Below, piece by piece: positions 21,085 to 31,599 of a stretch of DNA of 64,000 nt (its first letter is position 1; each line of letters begins with the position of its first letter). Source of the stretch: Hemerocallis citrina (lineage: Eukaryota > Streptophyta > Magnoliopsida > Asparagales > Asphodelaceae); assembly GCA_017893485.1 (NCBI GenBank), contig CM030364.1:251198731-251262730 (forward strand). Direction: 5' to 3'. The position numbers were made by a program, and so were the translations under genes. Under the pieces are notes generated by a model. It ran no database searches. It saw only the letters and a program-made list of their open reading frames with translations, and had not been told where the DNA came from.

Positions 21085-22568
21085 ATGCCTCCTAGGAAAG
21101 CCAGATCCAGAGGGTCCAGTCGAGGACCCAACCCCGATCAGCAACAGGAAGTCCCCCCTCAACCCGCTCAACAGGAGGGGCAACTTCCGCCTCAAGCCGA
21201 GGATGCTCTCCAACAAGACCTGCCTCCTCCTCAGAATCAACAACCTCCTAAGGGTCCCAACCCGCAGAAACAACCTCTCCATCTGGACCACGTCTCCATC
21301 CACAACGCCTCTTATGATTCAATGGTCTCCCGTAATCTCCGAGCTTCCGACCTACGCAACACCGTCTTCAATCGGCAAAAGGATGAGGATCTTCGCCACC
21401 GTCTGGATGAGAAGCGGGCCCGAGAGGGAGCCTCTCGCCAATAACGTCCGGATGAGCGATCTCCTTACCGCCGAGAATACAGAAGGTCCCCTATCCGAAT
21501 GGGGCGGAGAGAGCCCCCCGAGCATCACGGGAGAAGACCCCGTTCCCCTGCCGGTCGGCAACATCCTAGGAACGATGAGGCACCCATCACTCGTGCCGAG
21601 TTCCAGCAGTTCCAAGCAACCGTCCTACAAGCTTTCAATCTCCGTCCCAACACTAATGCTCCAAGGATTCCCTCTTCTCCTCCGGCTCGAAGTCCTCGCC
21701 GACGGTCCCCAACTCCTCCTCAAGCTCCTAGCAACCCCCGGCACATACCAAGTCCTCGCCGCTCCAGGAGCTACCGTCGTCGTAGCCCCCGCTCTCCCTC
21801 GTACGAAGACGAGTCTAAAGGCTCGGCTGATTACTGTCGAAGAGATGACGCTGTCTACCATCATCTCCATGAAATGGAGAGGCACTTGGGTCGGTTAGAC
21901 CGTGAAGAAGAACTCAGAGGAAGGACTCTTCGTCCTAGTAGACCTCCTTTTTTCCGAACCATAATGGATGCACCTGTACCAATCAGCTTTAAACCCCCTC
22001 AATTTGAGACCTATTCCGGGGAGACTGACCCCATTGATCATGTCGAAAGCTTCAAGACCCTCATGCTCATCCATCAAATTCTGATGCTCTGCTCTGCAAA
22101 ACCTTCCCCGCAACTCTCAAGGGTCCAGCTCGAGAATGGTGCTCTCGCCTTGCTCCTTCCTCAATATTCTTCTTCGAGCAATTTGAGACCCTCTTCGTCA
22201 CCCACTTCGTGAGTAGTCGCAGAACTGAGAAGACCAGCATCTCGCTACTCTACCTCCACCAGAAGAAGGGTGAGAAGCTAAGGGACTATGTGAAAAGGTT
22301 CACAGCTGAAGCCAGGTCCATTGCATCCCTCGACCAGTCGGTCACTGCAGCAGCATTTCAATCCAATGTTCTCAACTCCAGCCTCCGCTCCTCCCTCGCC
22401 AAGAAGCCCCCACAGAATTTCTCTGACCTCCTCCTCCAGAGCGAAAAGTATATTCGGGCCAAAGAAGCTGAGCATCGCCCCAACTTGGAGGGGTCTTCCT
22501 CCGGGTTTAAGAGAAAGGGAACAAAAAAGGAGGGTGCCAAGAAGCTCCAGAAGGATAATGGCGGCTAG
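21085..22568 (+). pseudogene. Element F gag (capsid polyprotein, N-terminal part)
   Basis: Start MPPRKARSRGSSRG at 21085, about 50 bases after the primer site. A proline/arginine-rich disordered N-terminus is followed by the coiled-coil-like YHHLHEMERHLGRLD (about 21850), then the retrotransposon Gag core (PPQFETYSGETDPIDHVESF near 22000; later EKLRDYVKRFTAEA near 22270 and FSDLLLQSEKYI near 22420). Interruptions: TAA at 21442-21444 (a C-to-T change would restore Gln), a frameshift near 22075 in the WCSRLAP region, and TAG at 22566. Gag would form the virus-like particle. In this copy no full protein is possible. Confidence 0.88.
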
Positions 22569-22631
22569 CGCCGACCTCCCCCCAGATTTGAAAATTTTAC
22601 TCCCCTTAATGTCAACATCTCCACAATTCTC

Positions 22632-23461
22632 ATGGAAGTTGAGAAGGAGGGGGTGATACCTCCCGTACCAAAAATGAACACCTCCGGCAAGAAAAGGGAT
22701 AAAGAGAAGTGGTGTCGTTATCACCGGGACCATGGCCACGACACCAATGATTGTCGGGCCTTGAAGAATGAGATAGAAGCCCTCATCCAGAGGGAGCAGC
22801 TGACTAGGTTCGTGAGAAAGGACCGAGCCGACCTTCCTCTCCCGCCTCGGGGGGCTAATAAGCGTCCTGAACGCGATGAAACGCCCGAATTCGAGGAGAA
22901 GCGTGTCCTACACCTCATTCATGGGGGCCCAATAGGGGGCTCCTCCAACTCCTCTCGAAAGGCGTTCATTAGGGAAGTCAATTCGGTTCGCGCCACCCCT
23001 CCTCCTAAAGGCCTCGGAGTGCCCGTCACATTCTCAGACGAAGATCTTGAAGGTGTCCGCATCCCCCATTGTGACGCACTCGTCATCAATCTCCATATGG
23101 CAAACTTCAAAGTGGAGAGGATCCTAGTAGACAACGGCAGCTCCGTTAACATCCTCTTCCTCACCGCTTTCAAAGGCCTCAAACTCTCTCGGGACAGACT
23201 TAAGTCCGCCGGCTACACACTCCATGGGTTCAAGGGAGTGCCAGTGACTATTGAAGGGGTGATCACCCTCGACGTAACCGCTGGCAAAACTCCTACTACC
23301 CGAACGGAGTCAATGGATTTTATGGTCATGGATGTCCCTGCAGCCTACAACGTCATTTTGGGTCAGCCCGGCCTTGCTGCCCTTGAAGCGTCCCCTCTGC
23401 CTATCACCTCAAGATGAAGTTTCCCACTCGGGCCGGAGTAGGGGAAGTAAAAGGCAATTAG
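22632..23461 (+). pseudogene. Element F gag C-terminal zinc-knuckle-like motif and aspartic protease
   Basis: In the same frame as the end of gag. WCRYHRDHGHDTNDC (about 22710) is the Tat-type C-x2-H-x3-GH-x4-C motif. VERILVDNGSSVNILFL (about 23112) is the aspartic-protease active site, with D-N-G-S in place of the more usual D-T/S-G. A conserved C-terminal NVILGQPGLAAL (about 23350) resembles the family's ILGRP motif. A frameshift lies near 23390, and TAG at 23459-23461 interrupts the link to RT (a C-to-T change would restore Gln). The domain would cut the polyprotein. The active-site Asp is retained. Confidence 0.88.
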
Positions 23462-23482
23462 GAAACGGCCCGTAAGTGCTAC

Positions 23483-24909
23483 ATGACCTCTACCCTTGGT
23501 CCAGTCCTCTCCCTAGAAACTCTGGAGATCCCCCAAGATGTCGCCCGACCAACGTCCGAGCCGGTGGATGAGTTGGAGGAAGTGCTCTTCTCTGAGCAGG
23601 ATCCAAGCCGAAAGTTCTTTGTTAGCAAGACCCTCACGTCCGCCCTATGCTCCGACATAGTCCAGTGCATCCGAAAGAACCAAGAACTCTTTGCTTGGTC
23701 AGCTGCAGACATGCCCGGAATTTCCAAAGAGCTCTTGGTCCACGACCTCAGCGTTGCTTCGGGGTCCAAACCGGTCCAACAGAAGAAGCGCAAGTTCGCC
23801 CCTGAGCGCCAGCTAGCTATAAAAGAGGAAATGGACAAGCTCTTGAAGGCCCGGTTCATACAAGAGGTGAACTATCCTGAATGGTTGTCGAATGTAGTAA
23901 TGGTGAAGAAGTCCAATGGGACCTGGAGGATTTGCATCGATTTCACCGATCTCAACAAGGCTTGCTCGGAGGACCCCTTCCCTCTTCCAAGTATTGACAC
24001 TTTGATTGACGCTACTTCGGGTCATGAACTCTTCAGCTTTATGGACGCCTTCTCGGGCTATAATCAGATCCGAATGTTCCCCCCAGATATCCCGAAGATC
24101 TCATTTGTGACCGACCAGGGCCTCTACTGCTACAGGGTTATGCTCTTCGATTTGAAGAATGCAGGCGCCACATATCAACTCCTCGTCAACAAGGTTTTCC
24201 AAGCTCAGATCGGCCGGAATATGGAAGTATATGTTGACGACATGCTTGTAAAAAGCATCCGAGGTGCCGATTATGTGACCTACCTACAGGAGGCGTTCGA
24301 TGCTCTGAGAAAGCACAACATGAGACTCAATCCGAACAAGTGTGCGTTCAGGGTCTCGTCAGGAAAGTTCCTCGGCTTCATGGTCGGCCAACGAGGAATT
24401 GAAGCTAACCCAGAGAAAATCAAGGCCATATTAGACATGGCCCTTCCCAAGAACGTTAAGGAAGTTCAGAGGCTAACAGGCCGCCTAGCCGCCACAGGGC
24501 ATTTTCTTTCGAAGTCCAGGGAGAAATGTCTGCCCTTCTTCAAGGCCCTCAGGGGGGCTAAAGGTTTTGAATGGGGACAACAGCAACAGGAGTCGTTCGA
24601 CCAACTCAAGGCTTACCTCGTCAATCCTCCTCTCCTCAGCAAACTAATCCCTGGTGAACCCCTCTACCTCTACCTAGCAGCCTCCGTACAGACCTCAGCG
24701 CCGTTTTAGTAAGGGAGGAAGACCGGGCTCAAAATCCCATCTACTATGTGAGCAAGGTACTTCGGGATGCCGAGCTCCGCTACCTGAGGATAGAAAAGAT
24801 GGCTTATGCCCTAGTAATGGCCGCAAGGAAGCTCTGCCCGTATTTTCAGTCCCATTCTGTGGTCGTTCTTACCGACCAACCACTGAAGCAAGTGCTCCAC
24901 AAGCTGTAG
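23483..24909 (+). pseudogene. Element F reverse transcriptase and RNase H
   Basis: RT motifs in order: WLSNVVMVKKSNGTWRICID (about 23880), FTDLNKACSEDPFPLPSID, FSFMDAFSGYNQI (about 24030), RVMLFDLKNAGATYQ, the catalytic YVDDML (about 24230), then FLGFMVGQRGIEANPEKI and KEVQRLTGRLAATGHFLSKS (about 24450). The conserved PFGLKNAGATYQ is LFDLKNAGATYQ here. A frameshift near 24690 moves into the RNase H (YYVSKVLRDAELRYLRIEKM, about 24745), which ends at a TAG (24907-24909) before TSGRLMKWSIELSQHD. RT would copy element RNA to DNA. The catalytic Asp pair is intact but the frame is not. Confidence 0.92.
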
Positions 24910-24924
24910 ACCTCCGGTCGCCTT

Positions 24925-26817
24925 ATGAAGTGGTCTATCGAGCTGAGCCAGCATGATATAACGTATCAGCCTCGGACTGCGATCAAAGCTCAGGCCCTAG
25001 CCGAATTTATAGTTGAAAGTACCATCCCCGAGTTCAGCCAAGCGATGAAGGGACCACCTGTCTGGTCGGTTTATGTGGATGGATCCTCCTATAATGAGCG
25101 AAGCGGAGCCGGGGTCATTCTAGCAGGCCCAGATGACTTCATCCTCCAATACTCCCTCCGTATCAACTTCAAGGCTTCTAACAACGAAGCAGAATACGAG
25201 GCACTCATAGCCGGCCTTGGAATGGCTTGCAATGCAGGGGCGCAACGCCTCTGGATCTTTAGCGACTCTCAGCTGGTTGTAAATCAGGTCCTAGGCGAGT
25301 ATGAAGCACGTGACGACAGAATGGTTAAGTACTTAGCCAAGGTCAAGAGCCTCATGGCCTTATTTGAAGAAGCCCTCATCCAGGGAATCCCCCGAGAGGA
25401 GAATTCCCAGGTCGATGCCCTCTCCAAGCTAGCCTCTTCCTCCCTCCAAGGTCTCAAGCAGACCGTCTTGATAGAGGTCCTCCTGAAGCCAAGTATAGAG
25501 GATGAAACTTCCGACTCAATGGAGTCGCTGCCTGTCCTGCTTGAAGATAACTGGATGAAACCTCTCGTCGAATTCTTAAGGGACGGGCTCCTCCCCGAAG
25601 ATCCTAAGGAAGCACGAAGAGTGAGAACCCGAGCAGAGCGATACATACTGATTGGAGGCATCCTATACAAGCGCTCCTTCACACAGGTCGACGGCAGGCC
25701 TTATTTGAGATGCCTCTCTGCCGAACAGGCCGACTACGCACTGCAAGAACTTCACGAGGGCATCGGCGGGGCACATTCAAGGTCCAGATCCTTAGCCCGC
25801 AAAGTGTTGAATTATGGATATTTCTGGCCCACTCTCCTACAGGACGCCGAACAGTATGTTCGGCAATGCAGCTCATGTCAAAAGTACTCCAACATCCGAT
25901 GCCTCCCACAAGCTCCACTCACTTCCCTATCAAATCCAATCCCTTTTGCAATGTGGGGGATGGATTTACTAGGGCCATTCCCGCCAGCTCCCGGCCAGTT
26001 CAAATTCTTAGTCGTGGCAATCGACTACTTCTCAAAATAGATAGAGGTCGAGCCCTTGGCCACGATCACCGAGAACATGGTAGTTCAGTTCTTTTGGAAG
26101 AACGTAATCTGCCGATTCGGAGTCCCTCGGGTCCTCATAACAGACAACGGAACCCAGTTCACCGGGGCTGCTTTTCGAGCTCTCTATGAAGACCTCGCCA
26201 TCCAACACTGATTCTCCTCCGTATTCCATCCACAGTCGAATGGCCAAGTTGAGAATGCTAACCGATAGATCCTCTCCGGTATCAAGAAGAGGTTGGATAA
26301 ATGCTCCAAAGGCTTATGGGTCGATCAGCTCCCTAACGTGCTGTGGAACTACCGCACAACAAAATGGACCCCCACAGGAGAGTCTCCGTTCAATCTCACC
26401 TATGGGTCCGAGGCTATGATCCCCCTGGAAGTCGGCATACCCTCTCCTCGTCTGATGGCTTATGAAGAAGAACAAAATGCCAGAGAGCTCCGAGCAAATC
26501 TAGACCTGATTGATGAGATCCGAGAAAGAGCTGCCATTCGTCAACAAGGCTACCGAAGAAGGATCAAGTTGGCGTACAATAAGAGAGTCCGTCCTACCGA
26601 CCTCAAAGAAGGGGACTTGGTCCTCAAAAAGTTAGCCATCGCTTTCCCCAGTCAGAAGAGCAAACTGGCTCCAAATTGGGAGGGACCTTATAAGATCGCC
26701 AAAGTCGTTCGGCCCGGCACCTACAAACTAGAAGACCTCGAAGGCAGAGAGATCCCCAGGACTTGGAATGCCGGCCATCTTTTGAAATACCAAGAGAAAG
26801 CACTAACGCCTCTCTAA
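24925..26817 (+). pseudogene. Element F second (archaeal-type) RNase H and integrase
   Basis: VYVDGSSYNERSGAGVILAG (about 25070), NNEAEYEALIAGLGMA (about 25180), FSDSQLVVNQVLGEYE and REENSQVDALSKLAS mark a complete extra RNase H domain with D-E-D residues, the hallmark of Tat elements. The integrase follows: the HHCC-type segment HEGIGGAHSRSRSLARKV with CSSCQKY (about 25755-25885), WGMDLLGPFPPAPGQF (first Asp, about 25955), VPRVLITDNGTQFTG (second Asp, about 26130), HPQSNGQVENANR (Glu, about 26235) and a C-terminal GPYKIAKVVRPGTYKLEDL. In-frame stops at 26038 (TAG for Trp), 26209 (TGA for Arg) and 26266 (TAG) break it. Confidence 0.93.
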
Positions 26818-26989
26818 GTATTTGAGGATGTTGAACCATTCCTCTCCTTTTATTTGTATTCTTTCTTTTATTTCTCTCTTGTAATAACGGCTCGCAACTT
26901 TAGAAGCAGCCGACCATTAGTCATCAATAAAGAAAGCTTTTCCATATTTCACTTTTAAAAATTTTTGCATCTCTCTGCTTTTACTCTTC

Positions 26990-27775
26990 ACTCTAACGAC
27001 GAGTTCGAAGTCCAACACTTGGTTCGATTCCTCTCCGCAAGCTCGCTCTTAAAAGAGAGCTGGGAGTGGGTCACCATTCGGAATTGCTCCCATAACCGTT
27101 GAACTAACTCTAATGACGAGTTCGAAGTTCAACACTTGGTTCGACTCTTAAAAGCGAGCTAGCTCTTAAAAGCGAGCTAGGAGCGGGTCACCATTCGGAA
27201 TTGCTCCCACAACCGTTGAAATAACTCTAACGACGAGTTCGGAGTCCAATACTTAGTTCGACTCTTCTCCGCAAGCTCGCTCTTAAAAGCGAGCTAGGAG
27301 CGAGTCACCATTCGGAATTGCTCCCACAACCGTTGAACTAACTCTAACGACGAGTTCGGAGTCCAACACTTGGTTCGACTCTTCTCCACAAGCTCGCTCT
27401 TAAAAGCGAGCTAGGAGCGGGTCACCATTCGAAATTGCTCCCACAACCGTTGAACTAACTCTAACGACGAGTTCGGAGTCCAACACTTGGTTCGACTCTT
27501 CTCTGCAAGCTCGCTCTTAAAAGCGAGCTAGGAGTGGGTCACCATTCAGAATTGCTCCCACAACCGTTGAACTAACTCTAACGACGAGTTCGGGGTCCAA
27601 CACTTGGTTCGACTCTTCTTCGCAAGCTCGCTCTTAAAAGCGAGCTAGGAGCGGGTCACCATTCGGAATTGCTCCCACAACCGTTGAACTAACTCTAACG
27701 ACGAGTTCGGAGTCCAACACTTAGTTCGATTCCTCTCCGCAAGCTCGCTCTTAAAAGCAAGCTAGGAGCGGAGTG
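26990..27775 (+). repeat. ~118-bp tandem array after pol in element F
   Basis: Seven units with period about 117-120, each beginning 'ctctaacgacgagttcggag' (26991, 27107, 27224, 27342, 27460, 27578, 27696) and containing the palindrome-like 'agctcgctcttaaaagcgag' and 'ccattcggaattgctcccac'. The array lies exactly between the end of pol (26817) and the end of the antisense coding block (27967), that is between two convergent coding regions. Confidence 0.93.
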
Positions 27776-27966
27776 CTTATAAGAAAGAAGCTTTGCTTCT
27801 GATTTTGAGTAGTTGTCAAAAGTTGGAGGAGTTATACTTAAACTAATACCCGCCAACACAGTGTTCAAACATCGGGAGCAAAACGAACTCTTTTATTAAA
27901 AGAACAAACAGAACCAACATTACAACATGATTTTTACAATAATTTGAAGAGCATAACACAACTTAT

Positions 27967-28806
27967 TCAGCGCTTCTTTGGAAGGGGAACACTTCGGTTC
28001 AGAGACACGCGAGGGCGACGTTGCCTCCCCTCTGAGCTCGACACTAAACCAACGAAGCGAGATCCCCCTTCGCCGCTAGTTCTGGCAGTGGCCCCAACCG
28101 AGGTGCCACTAGACGAAATAGCTACACCACTCTGAGCATCAGCTGGGCTCCGCCTAACGACAGGCGAGCGAGTCGCAAGTTCGTAAAAAGAGATCCCTTT
28201 TTTGCTTTCCTCGCGAGTGCACGACGTACTGCAAACATTGGTCCTTACAGGCTGAGGTTTTAGCGTTGCAATCTCCTCCTCCAGCTCGACGATCCTATCT
28301 TTCAGGATCTCGTCCGCTGCCGATGCTTTGAGACGAGGAGGTTTAGACGGGTCTGCTACGTTAGTGCTATCGGCCACTATACGACGAAGATGAGTCACTT
28401 CGATACCCCTGTCGATCGTGATTCTCCTCAATCTGTCAATTTTGGCCAACAACTTGTCGTGCTCGGACATCAACATCCCCACCTTCGAAGCTAACTATTC
28501 TTCTTCGGCCGAGTGTTCTTTCGCCGTCACCTCCAATTGGCAAATCTCCGCCAGCAATTCACTATTTCTCTATTCGACATCAAAAAGGCCCTTACGGATC
28601 AACTCTACCTCGCCTTCGAGAGGAGTCTTCCGAGACTGCTTCCGCAGTTGCCTCAACTCGCTTAAATACCGTCTCGCCGTTGCTTTGATGTCCTCCAATT
28701 TCAAGAAGTCATAAAACGCTTTGTCCCGATTACGAGAAAGAGCCTCCTTCGTTTTCTCCAGCTCAGTGGGAAGATAGGAGACCTCAGTAATTGGACCCAA
28801 CTCGAC
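27967..28806 (-). pseudogene. Antisense coding block 2 of element F (coiled-coil protein, unknown function)
   Basis: A continuous minus-strand frame from 28806 (after a plausible acceptor 'cttttcag') to the stop at 27967, interrupted by two TAG codons (about 28568 and 28494). It encodes LPTELEKTKEALSRNRDKAF, a basic ATARRYLSELRQLRKQSRK region, a coiled-coil-like SEHDKLLAKIDRLRRI and LKDRIVELEEEIATLKP, then a serine/arginine-rich tail ending SLNRSVPLPKKR. No known enzyme motif. The preceding exon, if any, was not identified. It could belong to the same antisense transcript as 29022-31275 or be separate. Confidence 0.55.
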
Positions 28807-29021
28807 CTGAAAAGCGGAGAAATATCAAGAAAAGCCTTCGACACTTAGGGACGCAATCCGAGCAAAAAGAGTTAAACATTTTTTGTGAAAATTTCGCAAT
28901 CCTCAGCCAAAACACCACAAGTTTTCATTGAAAGTCAAAAGTTTATAAAAAGCGGTGGCCAGTCCGCAGTTAGGCGTTACAAAAAAGAAAGAAAAAGAAA
29001 ACAGAGAAGAAGACGACAAAG

Positions 29022-31275
29022 TCAAGGGTCGACCTCATCATCGGTCGGCACAGTCACAATTGCACAATCGGCACCACCCTCGCCCTCGGTATCTTCGCCC
29101 TCCGGCTTTGTCACGAGCGCGGCCAAGGGCATCTCTTCCTCACCCTCCACAGAGTCGTAGAAGTAATAGTCCGAGATGTCAAACCCGGGGTTCCAAGCGA
29201 CGATATGCTTCAGAGCTCGGCCATACGCCTCCTCCATGTTCGTCAGCATGTGAGCTTCGGCCTCGTCCCGAACTGCCTTCTCTGCGGCTGCCACCTTCGA
29301 TGCTTGCTCGCTCAGAGCTTCCTCCGTCGCCTTCCGAGCCTCAGACAGTTCCCCCTCAAGCCGAGCCCTCTCCTTCTCAATGGCCTCGACCTTGGAGGCC
29401 TCGGCGGCCGAGCACCTCAGCGCCTCGGCAAGCTGAGCCTTCAATTTGGCGACTTCGGCCTCAAGCGAAGTAGAACGTAGCTGCTCGGCCTCCAGCTCCT
29501 TCACCGCTTTAGATCGTTCCGACCGTTCACGGTCGTTCAGAACAGTCATCTCCTTCTCCTTGCTCTCGAACTCCTCGAGCAAATAGTTGAAGCGGCAGAG
29601 GGTCTACAGGCAACATAAGAAACTGTCAAGAACGAGCACAAAAACTTAGAAAAATTCTCAAGAAAGTGATCCACTACTTACCGACATGGTATTCCGAGCG
29701 ATCTGCATCGCAGCGTCACCAACTTCACCCGCCTTCAATGCCGCTCGGTCTTTGGGGGTCGACAGGTGTTTCACCGCCTGCATACAAATGTTTCCGTCCC
29801 CCAAGAACCCGTCGACCTTCATCACCCTCTAGTCGGGGACGAAGATGCGCTTGTGCTCCTCAGTCAAAATCCGCACCGCCTCGGCGGTAAGCGGCGGAAC
29901 GTCGAGAGCCAGCAGTGCGCCGATGTTGAAGGCTCCACCAGAAGACCCCGGAGCATCAGTTCACACCGGCAAGGTCGGCGCATCCGAGGTCGGTAGGACG
30001 GTCGTCGAGACGAGAGCCTGCTCGGTCTCGGCCTAAGAAGACTCGATAACAACACGCTCGGGGGTCGGAGAGACAGAGGCAACCTTGGTTGCTCGGCCGC
30101 CTTGGGGACCAGACACGGTCCACTTTCTCTTCCTCGTCTCCTGCTCCCTAGCCGCTCGGGCCTTCGCCATCAAACCTTTGTAATCCATGCCGGAGGATTC
30201 TGCGCAAACCGGGTGAAAAAAGTTAGAGAAATTTTCAAAAACTTCAAAGACAAAGCTAGAATAGAAGAGGCGTACTAGGGTCGATCAGACTGAGACCTCC
30301 TCGGAATAATGCCTCCTCCGTAATGTCCTTCCAACTGAGGGTCGGAAGGCCGAGCAACTTCTCCACGACTTTCGCCTCCTTATTACTGAGCACGGGCTCT
30401 TTCTTCGCCCGTTTCGGAAGACCGTCCCTTGACCACACGATCGGTATCACCCACAGCTCGGGAGCTCGGACGAGGAAGTACTTTTCCTTCCAATGCTTGA
30501 TCGAGTCCGGATTCTCGATCAGCTTCATGCCCTTCCTCGGCGAGAGATAGTACCTTTGCTCATTCTTGCTAGGTTGGCAAGGTCGGTAGAGACTCCGGAG
30601 GATGAACATGTTCGGCTCGGCTCCGACCTCCTGGCATTGAAGAACAAACGCCATCACATGCTGCCACGTGTTCGGCATCAGCTGAGCCGGACACAAGCCG
30701 TACCACTGCAGCACCTCGACCACGAAAGGGTGCAGTGGCAGACGAAGTCCGGCATTCAGTGAGTCGGCGGGAAAAACACAAACATCGGCCGAGGACGAGG
30801 TGCACGCTCGGAAGCCGAGGCCCGGGAGCAGAAGTCTGTACTCTACTCGGATTTGAAACCCGCTCCGGATCCGATGCAGATCCGCCTTGGTCAGCACCGA
30901 AGAGATATGATCCACCTCGGAAGTTTCCCTCGGCTCGTTCTCTTCGATTGATTTGGCGGTCCCTTGCGTCACCTTCTCCAACAGATCTCCAGAGTAACTC
31001 CGCATATCGCCGACGCTCGACAAAACGCTCGGCTGCCGACCCAGCTCCCCTGCTGTCTTCGGATGCTCAATAATTGTTTCCACACCCTTGTCCTTGTTAA
31101 ATCGGGCCTCAACCTCCTGAAGTGGCTCGGCAACCTCCCCGTCTGTGTTTGGCCGAACCAAAGTCCCTTCGGTCGGCTCCACGACCTTCTTCCCTTTATC
31201 TTTGCTCGGCCTGACCACTCGGCTGACGCCGAGGTCCGAGGAGGGGGTCTCGTCCGTAGAAGAAAACTTAACCAT
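29022..31275 (-). pseudogene. Antisense gene of element F: PF04195-like (putative gypsy-type transposon) protein, three exons
   Basis: Exon a 31275-30276 starts MVKFSSTDETPSSDLG and contains SLNAGLRLPLHPFVVEVLQW, LMPNTWQHVMAFVLQCQEVG, YYLSPRKGMKLIENP and HWKEKYFLVRAPELW, the pattern of the 'putative gypsy type transposon' family (PF04195). A donor at 'CCTA/gtacgc' and acceptor 'gcgcag/AATCC' lead to exon b 30199-29682 (basic RKRKW, then acidic/Pro-rich; three stops). 'ATGTCG/gtaagt' and 'ctgtag/ACCCTC' lead to exon c 29603-29022, a long Ala/Glu coiled coil (EEFESKEKEMTVLNDRERSE onward) with an acidic tail ending TDDEVDP. The splice phases agree. Antisense genes in this position are known in some Tat elements (for example maize Grande); the function is unknown. 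Exons a and c are open; exon b is not. Confidence 0.75.
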
Positions 31276-31454
31276 TTTTACAAAGATGGAGAGAGGGACT
31301 GACCTTGAAGTGACTATTACGGCCGGAAAGATCATCGGAGATTAAAACACCTGGCCGCGACAGCTAGCAGCGCCGCTCGAGAGCTAAAAGCTTTGCTTGT
31401 AAGGAAAAAATCAAGAGTGAGAAAGTGAAAGTGAGAAATGAGGTGAAGTGTTGG

Positions 31455-31480
31455 GAGGGTGAATACTTATAGTAAAAATG
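31455..31480 (-). promoter_or_regulatory. Candidate TATA box for the antisense gene of element F
   Basis: On the minus strand 'actataagtattc' lies about 190 bases upstream of the antisense ATG (31275), between the gene and the 238-bp array. Spacing and context suit a promoter. This is inference from motif and position only. Confidence 0.35.
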
Positions 31481-31599
31481 ACGCCTCTTGGGCTTTGTAA
31501 CATAAGGGCGCGACTCTTGGGCCTCCCTTGAAGCGTTACAAAAACCCAAACGGCTAAATAATGAAGAGACATGACTGTTGACAAAGGGGCTGACGTTTC

